Part shown: positions 45,036 through 54,879 of the stretch, in pieces | How the letters are laid out: each line of letters starts with the position of its first letter | Position numbering within the stretch: the first letter of the stretch is position 1 | Assembly (NCBI RefSeq): GCF_016906535.1 | Contig: NC_057378.1 | Coordinates: 310,001-374,000, forward strand | Reading direction: 5' to 3' | DNA from: Rhizoctonia solani | Lineage: Eukaryota; Basidiomycota; Agaricomycetes; Cantharellales; Ceratobasidiaceae | Length of the DNA: 64,000 nt | The notes under the pieces: generated by a model | Seen by the model: the letters and a program-made list of their open reading frames with translations, nothing else | Databases searched by the model: none | What the model was told of the DNA's origin: nothing | Program-made: the position numbers and the translations under genes

Positions 45036-48000
45036 CTGCCCCCCTTTAAGGGCCTTGGCAGCGCCAAGGGCCTTCTTCTTCATTTCTTCTTCATACTTCT
45101 TCAAAAATTTTTCCACGTGTTTTAGGTTCTCCCAAGGTTCCCATGTGTTCTCTTTGGACCCATATCCCTTCCATTTTACCCAGAAGTACCATTTCCTGTC
45201 TCTTTCCTCAGCGTCTGTTATGCCTTCAACCTTGTATTCCTCCTCACCATCCACAGTGACTGGTGGCAGACAATTCTTGAAGGTACGTTTCTTGTCCCTC
45301 CTGACTTTGGACAGTAGCCCCACATAAAAGACATTGTGGATCCTCATGGTTGGCGGGAGCTCTAGACGGCATGCTTGGTTGGAGATTTTCTCAATTATCT
45401 TAAAGGGACCTAGGCGTTGCTTGGTTAACTTTGGACTCAGGGTTTTCAGTTTCACATTTCTGGCGTCCAACCAGGCCTCTTCTCCAATTTTGAATTCCAG
45501 TGGTTCTCCTGCTTCTCTGGCTATCATATGTGTCTTGGATTGCCAGAGTGCAGCCTTGATTTCCTGCCATTGTGCTTCTATTTGTGCGGCAATGTTATCT
45601 GCCTCTGGGACATTTGTTGGAACGTTGCTCAGGGTCAGAGAAGGCTCCCATCCATATAGTGCCTTAAATGGATATCTGCCAGTGCTGCTATGTACCGCAT
45701 TGTTATAGGCAAATTCTGCCATAGGTAACCATTTGACCCAGTCCTTCTGATTAGTTCCTGAGTAAGCCCGTAAGAAGTGTTGACTGTGGGGTTTACTTGT
45801 TCCATTTTTCCATTGCTTTGCAGGTGGTAAGCCAAAGAGAAGTGGAGGTCTATCCCCAGATGCTGGTACAATGCCCTGAGGAATTTGTTGTTGAAGACCC
45901 TTCCGCAATCCAAGACTGTCTTTTTGGGCATGCCATAGCGTTTCCACATGTGCTGTAGGAATAGGTCTGCCAGTGCTGGAGCCTTGAGCTTTTTCAAGCA
46001 TTCCACCAAGATGATGTATTTGGTGAAACTATCCAGAATGACTAGGATAGAGTTGTTGTTACTGTCTTTGGGCAAATCTACTATCATATTGTAAGATATA
46101 TGTTGCCATGGTCTGGTAGGGAGCTCAAGGGGTTGAGGCGGTATGGGAGAGTACTTTGGCTTTTGAATCTGTTGGCAAGTTTCACAAGAGTCAACATGCC
46201 AATATGTGTTGGCGCAGATGCCTGGCCAGTAGTAGGTGCATGATAACAGTTCCAGGGTTTGTTGTCCCCCAGGGTGTCCTGCCAAGGGGCTGTCATGGTA
46301 GATCCTTAGTAACTCTGTTTGTAAGGCTCCCACATCCAGGACCACAGTTCTCCCTTGATAGAATAGTAGACCTGCCTCCATTTTGTAATCCTTGAATGCT
46401 TGTTTGATGGATGGGGGTGCCTTTGACTTTTTTTGGAGGAATTGTAAGATTTCCTCTAGGGATTTGTCTTGGTCTAGGGCAGCCTCAATCTGGCGCTGGA
46501 GCTCTTTTTTGGGCATGACTACGGCTACATTGACACATATAGGGTTGGGTAACATGGTCTGATTGTCAGGGGGAATGTCAGCATGATTGGATTGGCGGGA
46601 TAAGGCATCTGGTTTTCCAGACTGTTTACCAGGGCGGTACACAATTTGGAAGTTGTACCCAGCTAGTAGGAGGTGCCATTGTGCATGGCAATGGTTGAAC
46701 GTTCTTGACTCCTTCCAGTACTCTAGGTTCCTGTGATTGGTGAACACGGTGATGGGGTGAAGGGTCCCTTCCAGGAAGATCTGCCAGTATTCAAGTGAAC
46801 AGAGAATTGCCAGGAGTTCCTTGTTGTGGGTGTTGTAATTCTGTTTGGCACCTTTGAATGATTCCAACAAGAATCCCAGAGGATGTAAGCAACCGTCTTC
46901 CTGTTGTTGGCTAAGTATGGAACCCAGGGCTGCACCAGAGGCGTCTGTCTCTAGGAAATAGGGTTTGGTTGGGTCAGCGTGGCAGAGTACCGGGGCGTTG
47001 GTGATAGCTTCCTTCAAGCCTTTGAAGGCTTCTTGTTCTCTAGTGTCCCATCTCCAAGGTGTGTCCTTCTTTACCAGGTTGTGTAATGGCCTGGCCATGT
47101 GACTGAAATTGGCCACAAATCAATGTAGGAAATTGGCAAACCCTAGAAACAATTGGACTTCTTTGACTTTGGTTGGGGTTGGCCACTCTTGAACAGCTTG
47201 GATTTTGAGTTTATCCAAGCTGAAGCCTTTGTCCAATACAATTATCCCTAGGTATTCCACTGATGTGACGTGGAAGGTACATTTGGAAGCCTTGCAAAAC
47301 AACTGGTTCTCCATTAAACGCTGTAGGACTTTGTGAACATGCTGTGTGTGAGATACATCATCCTTTGAATAAATCAGGATATCATCAAGGTAAATGATGA
47401 TGCATACATCCAGTAGATCTTTGAACAGCTCACTCATGAAGTGTTGAAAGGTGGCAGGAGCGTTTGTTAGACCAAATGTCATGACCAATGACTCATAAAG
47501 ACTGTATTTGGTACAGAAGGCAATTTTCCATTTGTCCCCCCCCCCTAACTTGGATGTTGTTGTACCCTCATTGTAAGTCCAATTTGGTAAAGACCTTGGC
47601 GCTGCAGAGCTGGGCCATGAGGTCATTGGGGCGGGGTAGCAGGTAAACATTTTTCTTGGTCCAATTGTTAAGGCAATGGTAGTCAACTACTAAGTGGCAA
47701 GAACCATCCTTTTTGGGAACAAACATGACAGGGGAACTGATGGATGATTTGCTGGGACAAATTTTCCCTGCCTTGAGTTCATCCCTGAGCCAATCCTTGA
47801 GTGTGGCAGATTTGGCATTGGTCATGCTATATAAGGGGGAGTTGAGGGGCCCTTCTTCCATGAGTTCAATGCCTATATCATAATGCCTATGGGGTGGAAG
47901 CTTATTGAATTCTTCTTCTCCAAATACCTTAGCGTAGGGGTGGTATTTGGAGGGTACTCCTTCAAGGGGGTTTTTGTCAGCTTCCTCCTCTTTGGCAATA

Positions 48001-48473
48001 GCCACGTGTTCTGGTGGTGTATGGGGAAAGGAAAGGGTTTGTGCATTCCAATTGATCTCTGGATTATGAGCGTCCAACCATTTCAGTCCTAAGATGGCCG
48101 CATGAGACCCTGTACTGCATATGAGGAAGGTCTTGGTCATTGACTTGCCGTCAAAGGAAAAGGTTAGGTTAGCCTTTTTCCAGATTTTACCTGCCTGGGG
48201 GCTTGACCCATCAAGCATGGTGACAGTACAGGGTGAAGGGAGGTCTATTAGTGGGAGGCATAGTGCCTCAGCAGTGCAGGGGTGGAGGAATGATGAAGTG
48301 GTGCCTGAATCTATCAGGACTTCTAAGGTTTCTGCTTGTTTCTCTGGCTTTATTGGGATTGTAAAAAGTGGTGACAATCTATTGGTACTATTCAATAAAT
48401 TACAAAATTCCCATGCCAAGCCAGAGTCCTTGGGGTCCTTGCGTGCAGCAGCAGGTACCCTTACTCTTTTCCC
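45036..48473 (-). pseudogene. pol: pol of C2, broken
   Basis: All domains recognisable: protease DSGTTSSF (Ala of DSGAT changed), RT with YLDDILIYSKDD, RNase H, integrase HHCC and core, chromodomain with KWKGYGSKENTWEP. Frameshifts near 45775, in the nine-C run at about 47536-47544, and at 47117. The C-terminal end is complete and reads into the LTR. Starts at GGGAAAA (48473-48467). Confidence 0.85.
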
Positions 48474-49980
48474 AATTGGTACTTGGAGTCTTTGCCAGTT
48501 TTGGCAGTTTCTTTAGCCTTCCCTTTGTCTTTGATAGGGGTAGCTTTCCAGCCTGTGCAGCATTCTGCAAACTTATGGCCCATTTTGCCGCATTTGATGC
48601 AGGTGCCTGCAGCGCAGCAGCAATTCCTCTCCTCTTCCAACACAAGTTGGGGTTGTTGGAGAGTTTTTTTAACCCGGCAGTTGATTGGCTGGTACTTGTC
48701 CCCCTAGTGGGGTTGGATCCTTTGCTAGGCTTACTATCCCTTGGTGGATGGCTAGCACGCTCTTTGCAGAGAGCGTTGTCAATGACAAGTGCTGCATTTT
48801 GCAGCTCAAGAAGGGTGCAGGGGCAATGTTTGCGGGTGGCAATTTGACAACTGACCTCCCAATGGAGGCCACAGGCAAACTGACCCCTGAGGGCTGCGTT
48901 GTTCCAGTCCAGTTCCATGGCTAGGGTTCTGAACTTTGTGATGTAGTCCATGCATGTGCCAGACTGGGTAAGGGTGGTGATCTTCTGCTTGGCAGCCCTT
49001 GTGGTGTCAGGGTTGCTGAATGCTGCCAGAAACTCCAATTTGAACCCCTTGACCATTTGAATGATGGCCCAGTGTGAACCAAGCTGGTCAAGGTGTGGGT
49101 GGGCCCAGGCCCCGGCAGAATCCTTCATGTTCATCAGGAGGAAGGATAAGACCTCCTGGTCAGTAGGGAACATGCGTGAATTAAGCCAGGTCCAGGCCAG
49201 CATCTGTGTGAGCCATTGTTTGGCTTTGCTCCCAATCTTGCCTGTATAGGCATCTGGGTGGTCTACTTTGACTGGGGCAGGATAGGCAGCAACTGGAGCT
49301 GGTGGAGGAGGGGCAGGGGCTCCAATTGGGGATTGGAGACGCAGAGATAGAGGGGGAGATGGGACTTGCAGGGGTAGTGCTTGTTGTGGTGCTGGCTGGG
49401 CAAAGGCAGGAAGCCCCTTTGGTTGTTCAGGCCAGAAGGAAGGCCCACTAACTGTTCCAATAGGCTTGGTTTTTGGTAGGGGGCGTGGCGTTGCTTCCAC
49501 AACCAGGGGCATGGCTTCTGGGGTTCTTGGCCCAAAGGATTGGAGGCTTCTGAGTCCATCCTTGACAACATCAACTGTTTGTGAGATATTTTCAACGTTG
49601 GTTTGGGTCTGTCCTGGACACAGTCACATGACCAGTACAAGTGGTTGCATGCTGGCCCAAGCCCAAATTTGGGGGGTAGCAGGTGTAATCATGGGTTGTC
49701 AGCAGAGGAATAATAGGGCTCTATGGCTTAGTGGTCAAGCTGGTTCAATTCCGGCTAGTTCTATTTCCTCTGTTTATGACAGGGTCTCAATCCCTGCTTC
49801 TTTGACTTCTTCAAGTTTGCTCAAGGTTCTTGACTTGGCTGAGAAGGCCAAGGAGGAGGCGGGTGACCTGCTTGAGAGAGACTTCCCCAAGTTCATAGGG
49901 TGGTTGTTGGAAGTTGGGTCCCAGGTCTCTTGGATCAAAAGGGACTGGGTTCAAGAGGATGTCCAGGAACAGGTTGCCAT
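48461..49980 (-). pseudogene. gag: gag of C2, split by M copy 2
   Basis: C-terminal 370 codons open (48400-49512 frame), with QWLTQMLAWTWLNSR and a zinc knuckle (CIKCGKMGHKFAEC) shifted to a second frame near 48640. The N-terminal part lies at 49787-49980 beyond the M insertion and has a frameshift. Confidence 0.8.
49610..49781 (+). mobile_element. M element copy 2
   Basis: 172 bp, TGTCCTGGACA to TTTATGACA, perfect TSD gggtc (49605-49609, 49782-49786), inserted in gag of C2. Box A TGGCTTAGTGG at about 49727-49737, box B GGTTCAATTCC at about 49742-49752. The T-arm stem here is GCTGG/CCGGC, with its CpG still present. Confidence 0.88.
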
Positions 49981-50445
49981 GGTTGGTTGAGGATAGGAGC
50001 GGCCAGCATGAGAGGATGCCTGCAAGGACAAGCAAGTGGGAGTGCAGGATGTAATGGTGGTAGAGGGGTACTAGTAGGTGCCTGTGTCAGGACTTATGAG
50101 TGCTTTATTGCATGGTATGCTAAGAACCTGCATTAAACAACCTAGCGTTGAACAGTAAGTGTAGCTAATCACTGCTGCCGTGGGCGGGTGATGTAGTACC
50201 TTGTCTCTGCAAGCGGGTGTATCTGCTGTCTGGTTCTGCTAGCAAAGGTGCAGCAACTGTGTGGTATGCAGACAATTAGAACCCATCTGCCTTATAGCAA
50301 TTTGGTACTGAGTGGGGACAACGCTGGTTTGATTATTGACAGCAAAAGGCAATCCCAATCACTTGATTTCCCTTGTGCTAGTACAGGGCCTTCTTGTTGT
50401 TGAACTGAGTGGGTGTGCGGTTAGGCACGGTTTGCAACCAATGTA

Positions 50446-50460
50446 AGGTTGATTACCTAG
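50446..50460 (-). promoter_or_regulatory. Primer-binding site of C2
   Basis: Minus strand CTAGGTAATCAACCT directly after the 5' LTR, same position and sequence as in C1. Confidence 0.6.
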
Positions 50461-50794
50461 TGTCCTAGATGTCTGTGAGGGGCATCAAGGCAGCAGGCGC
50501 TTATGGCCGTATGGAACTAAGTAAATCCACGTAAGGCAGTGACAATGCTACCTACAACAACTAACTACTTAAGTACAATGACCAAGGCCTTATGGGCAAT
50601 GGCAAGCTATGTATCTACAATGAGGAAGTTGCTTAAGGCAACAAGTACAGGTAGGGGACTTAGTGGTTACTGGCCTAAGGCCTTGTACAGAATAGGGGAT
50701 GCAACAAGAGTAATTGACCTGGGTTTACCATGGTTAGTTGGCCTCCTTATATATTACAGAGGTGAACTAATTACAAATGTATAATATGCAAAAC
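50461..50794 (-). repeat. 5' LTR of C2, truncated
   Basis: 334 bp, then replaced by the D LTR at 50795; the remaining about 250 bp are missing. Confidence 0.88.
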
Positions 50795-51240
50795 TGTCAT
50801 AACCCATATCTGGAGGGTTATTACCATATAATCCACTGTCAAAGATATATATAGTATATGATGCACAGTGATATATTAATAATATAAGTTGCTGGGGACG
50901 TTGCACTCCCCCCACCCCCCTAGCCATGGCCAATGTTAAGGGAGCCTGCGGGCAAGGTCTGAATAATATATTATTATAGAAGAGATTATGTCATCCCCCC
51001 CACCTCAAATCCGTAGTAGTTTAGTATAGTATTTGATAAAGGACTGGAGGGGGGAAGGTCATGTGACCTGGACTTAGAGAATATCACTAAGTCCAGCCAT
51101 GTTGACCATAAGTCTCTTATATGTGGGAACCTGGGGTTTGAGTGCATAAGTGCGAGTATATGCGTGTTTCCGGTGACCGTAGTGTGTACCATGAGTGCCC
51201 TGGTATGTGAATAGGGCACAATAGGGTGTGGCTCATGACA
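50795..51240. repeat. LTR of family D at a recombination junction
   Basis: 446 bp, TGTCATAACCC to GCTCATGACA, related in inverse orientation to 11788-12222. Flanks aaaac and gccat do not match. Left is the C2 LTR, right is the C3 leader, so the two sides come from different elements. Confidence 0.85.
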
Positions 51241-51527
51241 GCCATGTACAGGCATGATGTGGGGCAGTGCTTCTGCAAGCAGGTGGATTGGCTGTCTAGG
51301 GTTGCTAACAGAGGTGCAGCAACCAGTGGTATGCAGACAATAGGAGTAGTCTGCCTTATAGCAATTTGCTACTACATGGGGGTGGGGGACTTTTGATTAT
51401 TATGTCCTGCAAGGTAGCCCTGATCACGTGATTTTGCTCATGCTAGTACAGGTACTCTTCTTGTTTGTTGGTACTTAGTAGGGTAGGATGCAGAATGGTT
51501 TGCAACCAACATAAGTTGATTACCTAG
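51241..51527 (-). other. Leader (5' UTR) of C3
   Basis: Matches the C1 leader 18950-19241 with CpG sites decayed; the primer site at the 5' LTR reads CTAGGTAATCAACTT. Confidence 0.7.
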
Positions 51528-52101
51528 TGTCCTAGATATCTGTGAGGACGTCAAGGAGGTGGGCACTTGCAGCCAGATGTATCTAAGTAAAAACCACTCA
51601 AGGTGGTGAGCAAGCTACCTACAACAACAACCAGCTATACTATGATGACCAAGCTGTAAGGGCAATGGCAAGCTATGTAGGTACAACAGAGAGGCCACTT
51701 AAGGCGTGTAGGCAGTATAGACTTAGTAGTTACTGGGCAGTAAGGCCCTTGTACAGTGTGAAGATGCAACAAGAGGTAATTGACCTGGGTGTTACCATGG
51801 TTGGTTGGCCTCCTTATATATTCTACAAGCAGACTAATTACAAATGTACTATATCAAATATCTAATCCAATAAGAACCCTGCTCTGCAATTGGCCTTACT
51901 CATGCATACGTGTCACTGATGTGTCATGATGACATCATAGGTGGAGTGGCTACATGTGCTGAATAAGTGCAGATGGGTGGCTTGGTGCTTAGCGTATGAT
52001 ATAAGCGCCAAAGTCATGTGATTGAAAATGTTGTCTGTTTGACTTTGTTTAAATTCAAGATAATAGGAATAAATTCCCTTGGTATACTTGTGTCTACAAC
52101 A
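51528..52101 (-). repeat. 5' LTR of C3
   Basis: 574 bp, TGTCCTAGATATC to GTCTACAACA, complete, with TATA region GAATATATAAGG on the minus strand. Confidence 0.88.
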
Positions 52102-52612
52102 AAACATGCATGCAGCAGTACATCTTGTTCAAGGTGTAAAAATTAGTAAAAGGATTAGACATTAGCAGAGAGCACAACTAGGCAGTACATGCCACCAACA
52201 ACACAATGCATGACAGATGTTAGACAGTAGTATGTATCTCAATATGCTAAAATGATCCCTTGTGCATCCTGACTATTGCAAGCCTGGCATATAATCAGTG
52301 ACTTCCTTTAGATTGGGATTACTGCTGTCCTGGACATGGTCACATGACCAGTACAAGTGGTTGCATGCTGGCCCAAGCCCAAATTTGGGGGGTAGCAGGT
52401 GTAATCATGGGTTGTCAGCAGAGGAATAATAGGGCTCTATGGCTTAGTGGTCAAGCTGGTTCAATTCTGGCTAGTTCTATTTTCCTCTGTTTATGACAAC
52501 TGCTAGCACTTGACATTGTTGACCTGCTCCACTGTTGTTATAGATAGGGAAACAAGGTAATAAACAAAACACTCTAAAGAAGAAAGAAAGAGAACAAAGG
52601 AGAAAAGACAAA
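52102..52612. other. Unassigned DNA hosting M copy 3
   Basis: No gene. The part after M is purine-rich (AAAGAAGAAAGAAAGAG) up to the A2 insertion; beyond A2 the same host sequence continues at 58889-58897 and 59485. Confidence 0.4.
52326..52498 (+). mobile_element. M element copy 3
   Basis: 173 bp, perfect TSD actgc (52321-52325, 52499-52503). Differs from copy 2 at only a few sites, mainly ancestral CpGs and one T in the TTTT run. Confidence 0.88.
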
Positions 52613-53166
52613 TGTCATAACCTCCTTACTTATACCATTAAATTGCACGTTTTTTCTATTATTTTTAGTATTTTTTACGGACTTGATATCTTTGTTTCTT
52701 GATCACGTGATCTTGGCACTTATTATGCCAAGATGCCACGCTGAGATGCCGTGCCAAGGGCGCTTAGGAGAAATCCACGCTTCTGCGCAGCCCGCAGCAG
52801 GCTTCTCATTTGCCTTCTATACTTCTTTCTCTCACGCACACAGACCATGTAAATAGTGTGCCTTGTCTATATATACAGCAGGAAAATTGCTTGGAGACAC
52901 CAAGTCAATTTACCTTGTCTCTTACCCATTAGAGAAGGTATCCAGCCAGCTAAGTAGCCGCCCCTAAGTAGTTCACAGACGCTCACCACCCCCTTTACCT
53001 ATCACACCGTCCCAGGCCTCAGGCCCCGTGCCATCAGTCAGAAGTAGAAGTGCCTTAGGCGCTATTAGTATAGCCTTAGATAGTTGTCTTACATAAGCCA
53101 GTATAGTAGTACGGCCTTAAGCGCCGCTCCCATCAGCGTGTACCCACCTTACAGTGGTGTACAACA
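52613..53166 (+). repeat. 5' LTR of A2
   Basis: 554 bp. TTGATCACGTGATC box, TATATATAC and R segment AAGTCAATTTAC at 52902-52913. Confidence 0.92.
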
Positions 53167-53181
53167 TTGTAAAATTGACTT
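53167..53181 (+). promoter_or_regulatory. Self-priming type primer-binding site of A2
   Basis: TTGTAAAATTGACTT directly after the LTR; its 13-base core complements AAGTCAATTTTAC of the 3' LTR (58613-58625) exactly. The 5' LTR has lost one T in this segment. Confidence 0.75.
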
Positions 53182-53679
53182 TCTGTAGGCTTTGATCAAC
53201 AACAAGAGGACCTCCAGTACTAGCACAAGGGAAATCACGTGAACGGACTCGCCTTTTGCTATTAATAATCAAACTAGCGTTGGTCCCACATATACCAAAT
53301 TGCTATAAGGCTGACAGGCTCTGATTGCCTGATACCACGAGTTTTGCCGGAACTCTGCAAGTAGTGCTCCTAGACAGCTGAAATACCCCTTGCAAAAACC
53401 CGCACATATCACGATTGCCAGATCTGCTGATTTGCTGTAGGATTGTTCAATGCTAGGTACTTGACGCAAGGAGTTAGCAAATAACATCTTGCGCAAAAAA
53501 CCGCTCATAAGTCCTGTATCAGGCACCCATTCCCCCCACGCTGTTTCATTATTCCTCCACTTGCTCTGGAGTCCCACACCCTTACTCCCGGCCTCCCTCT
53601 TGCTCCTCTCGCGTTCCTTCCATCCCACTCCCAACCGGCCTCTTGCAGCACATCTCCTGCTTTGCAAGACTTGCCCAGG

Positions 53680-54855
53680 ATGGAACCAGAGCCGTCCCCT
53701 GCCTCTCCTCAAGGCTATCACAGCCCTCCAGCCACAGTTGGGTCCCTACAGGACCAAATCCGCGCCCAGAGCCAACAAATCACCAAGCTTAGGGCCATAT
53801 GCAAGGAAACAGTGGACCTCCTTGGGGATAAGGATCAAGGAGCCCCCCAAACCAAGCCTGGCCCATTGACTGGGCCTATCACCCCTCCTACCCAGACAGG
53901 AGGAAAGCCTACTCTCCAGCAACGGTTAGGCCTGGCTCAAGGCCCCTTTCCGCCCTTCAGGGGCACAGGGTATGACTCAGAGGAAGAGGAAGATAGGCAA
54001 GCCCCCAAAAGGGAACCTTGCAACACACCTAAGCGGAGTCTCAGCTCCCTCACCCCCTTTGATGCAGGGTCCAGTGTAAAGCAACCCAAGATGGAACTCC
54101 CCAACCCCTACAAGGGCAATACCAGGTTGCAAAGCCACCCAGTGGCTTGACAGGATGCTGCTTTGGGTTGCCCTTCACAGGGACCAATTTGATGATGAAG
54201 AGCAGATGGTCGTGTGGATACTCTACCACATGACAGACAAAGTAGCCAATTGGGCGCTCCCCCTTATTGGAAACATCATCAAGGGAGAGGGTAACCCTCC
54301 ATCCACCATCCTGGCCCTAACAGCCAAATTCAAGGAAGCATTTGCCAATCCCAACGCTAAAAGGGCCGCCGCCAGAAAGATTGCCGCGCTGACTCAGACA
54401 TCCACCACGTCCAAGTATGTCACCAATTCCGCAACCTCATGGCGGAACTTGACTGGAACACTGAGGCGTACATTGCCCAGTTTACGCGCGGTCTTCACTG
54501 GAAGGTGAAGGAACTCCTGTCTACCAAAGACAATATTCCCAACAATGACCTTGAGGCTATATTTGCCGCCTTGGTCAAAATTGACAACACTCGTTGGGAA
54601 AACAAGGAAAACCGCCCCAAAAAGGCACCTGTCAAGCCCTCGGCCACCGTGGCCACTTCCACTACCACCACTAGGTCCCCTATCCAAGGACCCCAACTAT
54701 GTCACCCCAGAAGAAAGGGACCGCCGCCGCGCATCAGGGCTATGTGTCAAGTGCAGACAGAAGGGACACGGGATCAAGCAGTGCCCCAATGGCTGGAAAG
54801 CCACAATCAGGAGGCCGCCAAGATAGGAGAAGTTGTGGAATTGGAAAAAGAGTAA
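53680..54855 (+). pseudogene. gag: gag of A2, broken
   Basis: Starts MEPEPSPASPQ. Same domains as A1 and A3 gag, but frameshifts near 54127 and 54425 and again before the zinc knuckle, which lies in another frame (CVKCRQKGHGIKQC at about 54750). The slippery site is changed (TTG GAA AAA). Confidence 0.87.
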
Positions 54856-54879
54856 GGCCAAGAGCTGCCGTCAAGCCCT

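Larger units (their letters stand above)
44453..50794 (-). mobile_element. C2, family C retrotransposon with truncated 5' LTR
   Basis: 3' LTR 44453-45035 (583 bp), pol, gag (split by M copy 2), leader, and the first 334 bp of the 5' LTR (50461-50794), cut by a D LTR. Inserted in gag of C3. The two LTRs share the R segment GGTCAATTACC, while the primer site after the 5' LTR fits GGTTGATTACC, leaving two mismatches. Confidence 0.87.
40967..52101 (-). mobile_element. C3, old family C retrotransposon split by C2 and an A LTR
   Basis: Pieces: 40967-41002 and 41564-44452 (pol and end of gag), then 51241-51527 (leader) and 51528-52101 (5' LTR). C2 interrupts it in gag. The first part of gag and the 3' end with 3' LTR are missing. 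Much poorer in CpG than C1. Confidence 0.75.

Noticed and set aside
47536..47544. The nine-C run in pol of C2 as a programmed frameshift site
   Set aside because: It lies in the middle of RT, where no frameshift is expected, and C1 and C3 lack it; more likely a mutation or sequencing error.
49723..49770. A functional tRNA gene in the M elements
   Set aside because: Boxes A and B are about 16 bases apart and there is no anticodon arm, so it cannot be a normal tRNA; treated as a tRNA-like promoter module.
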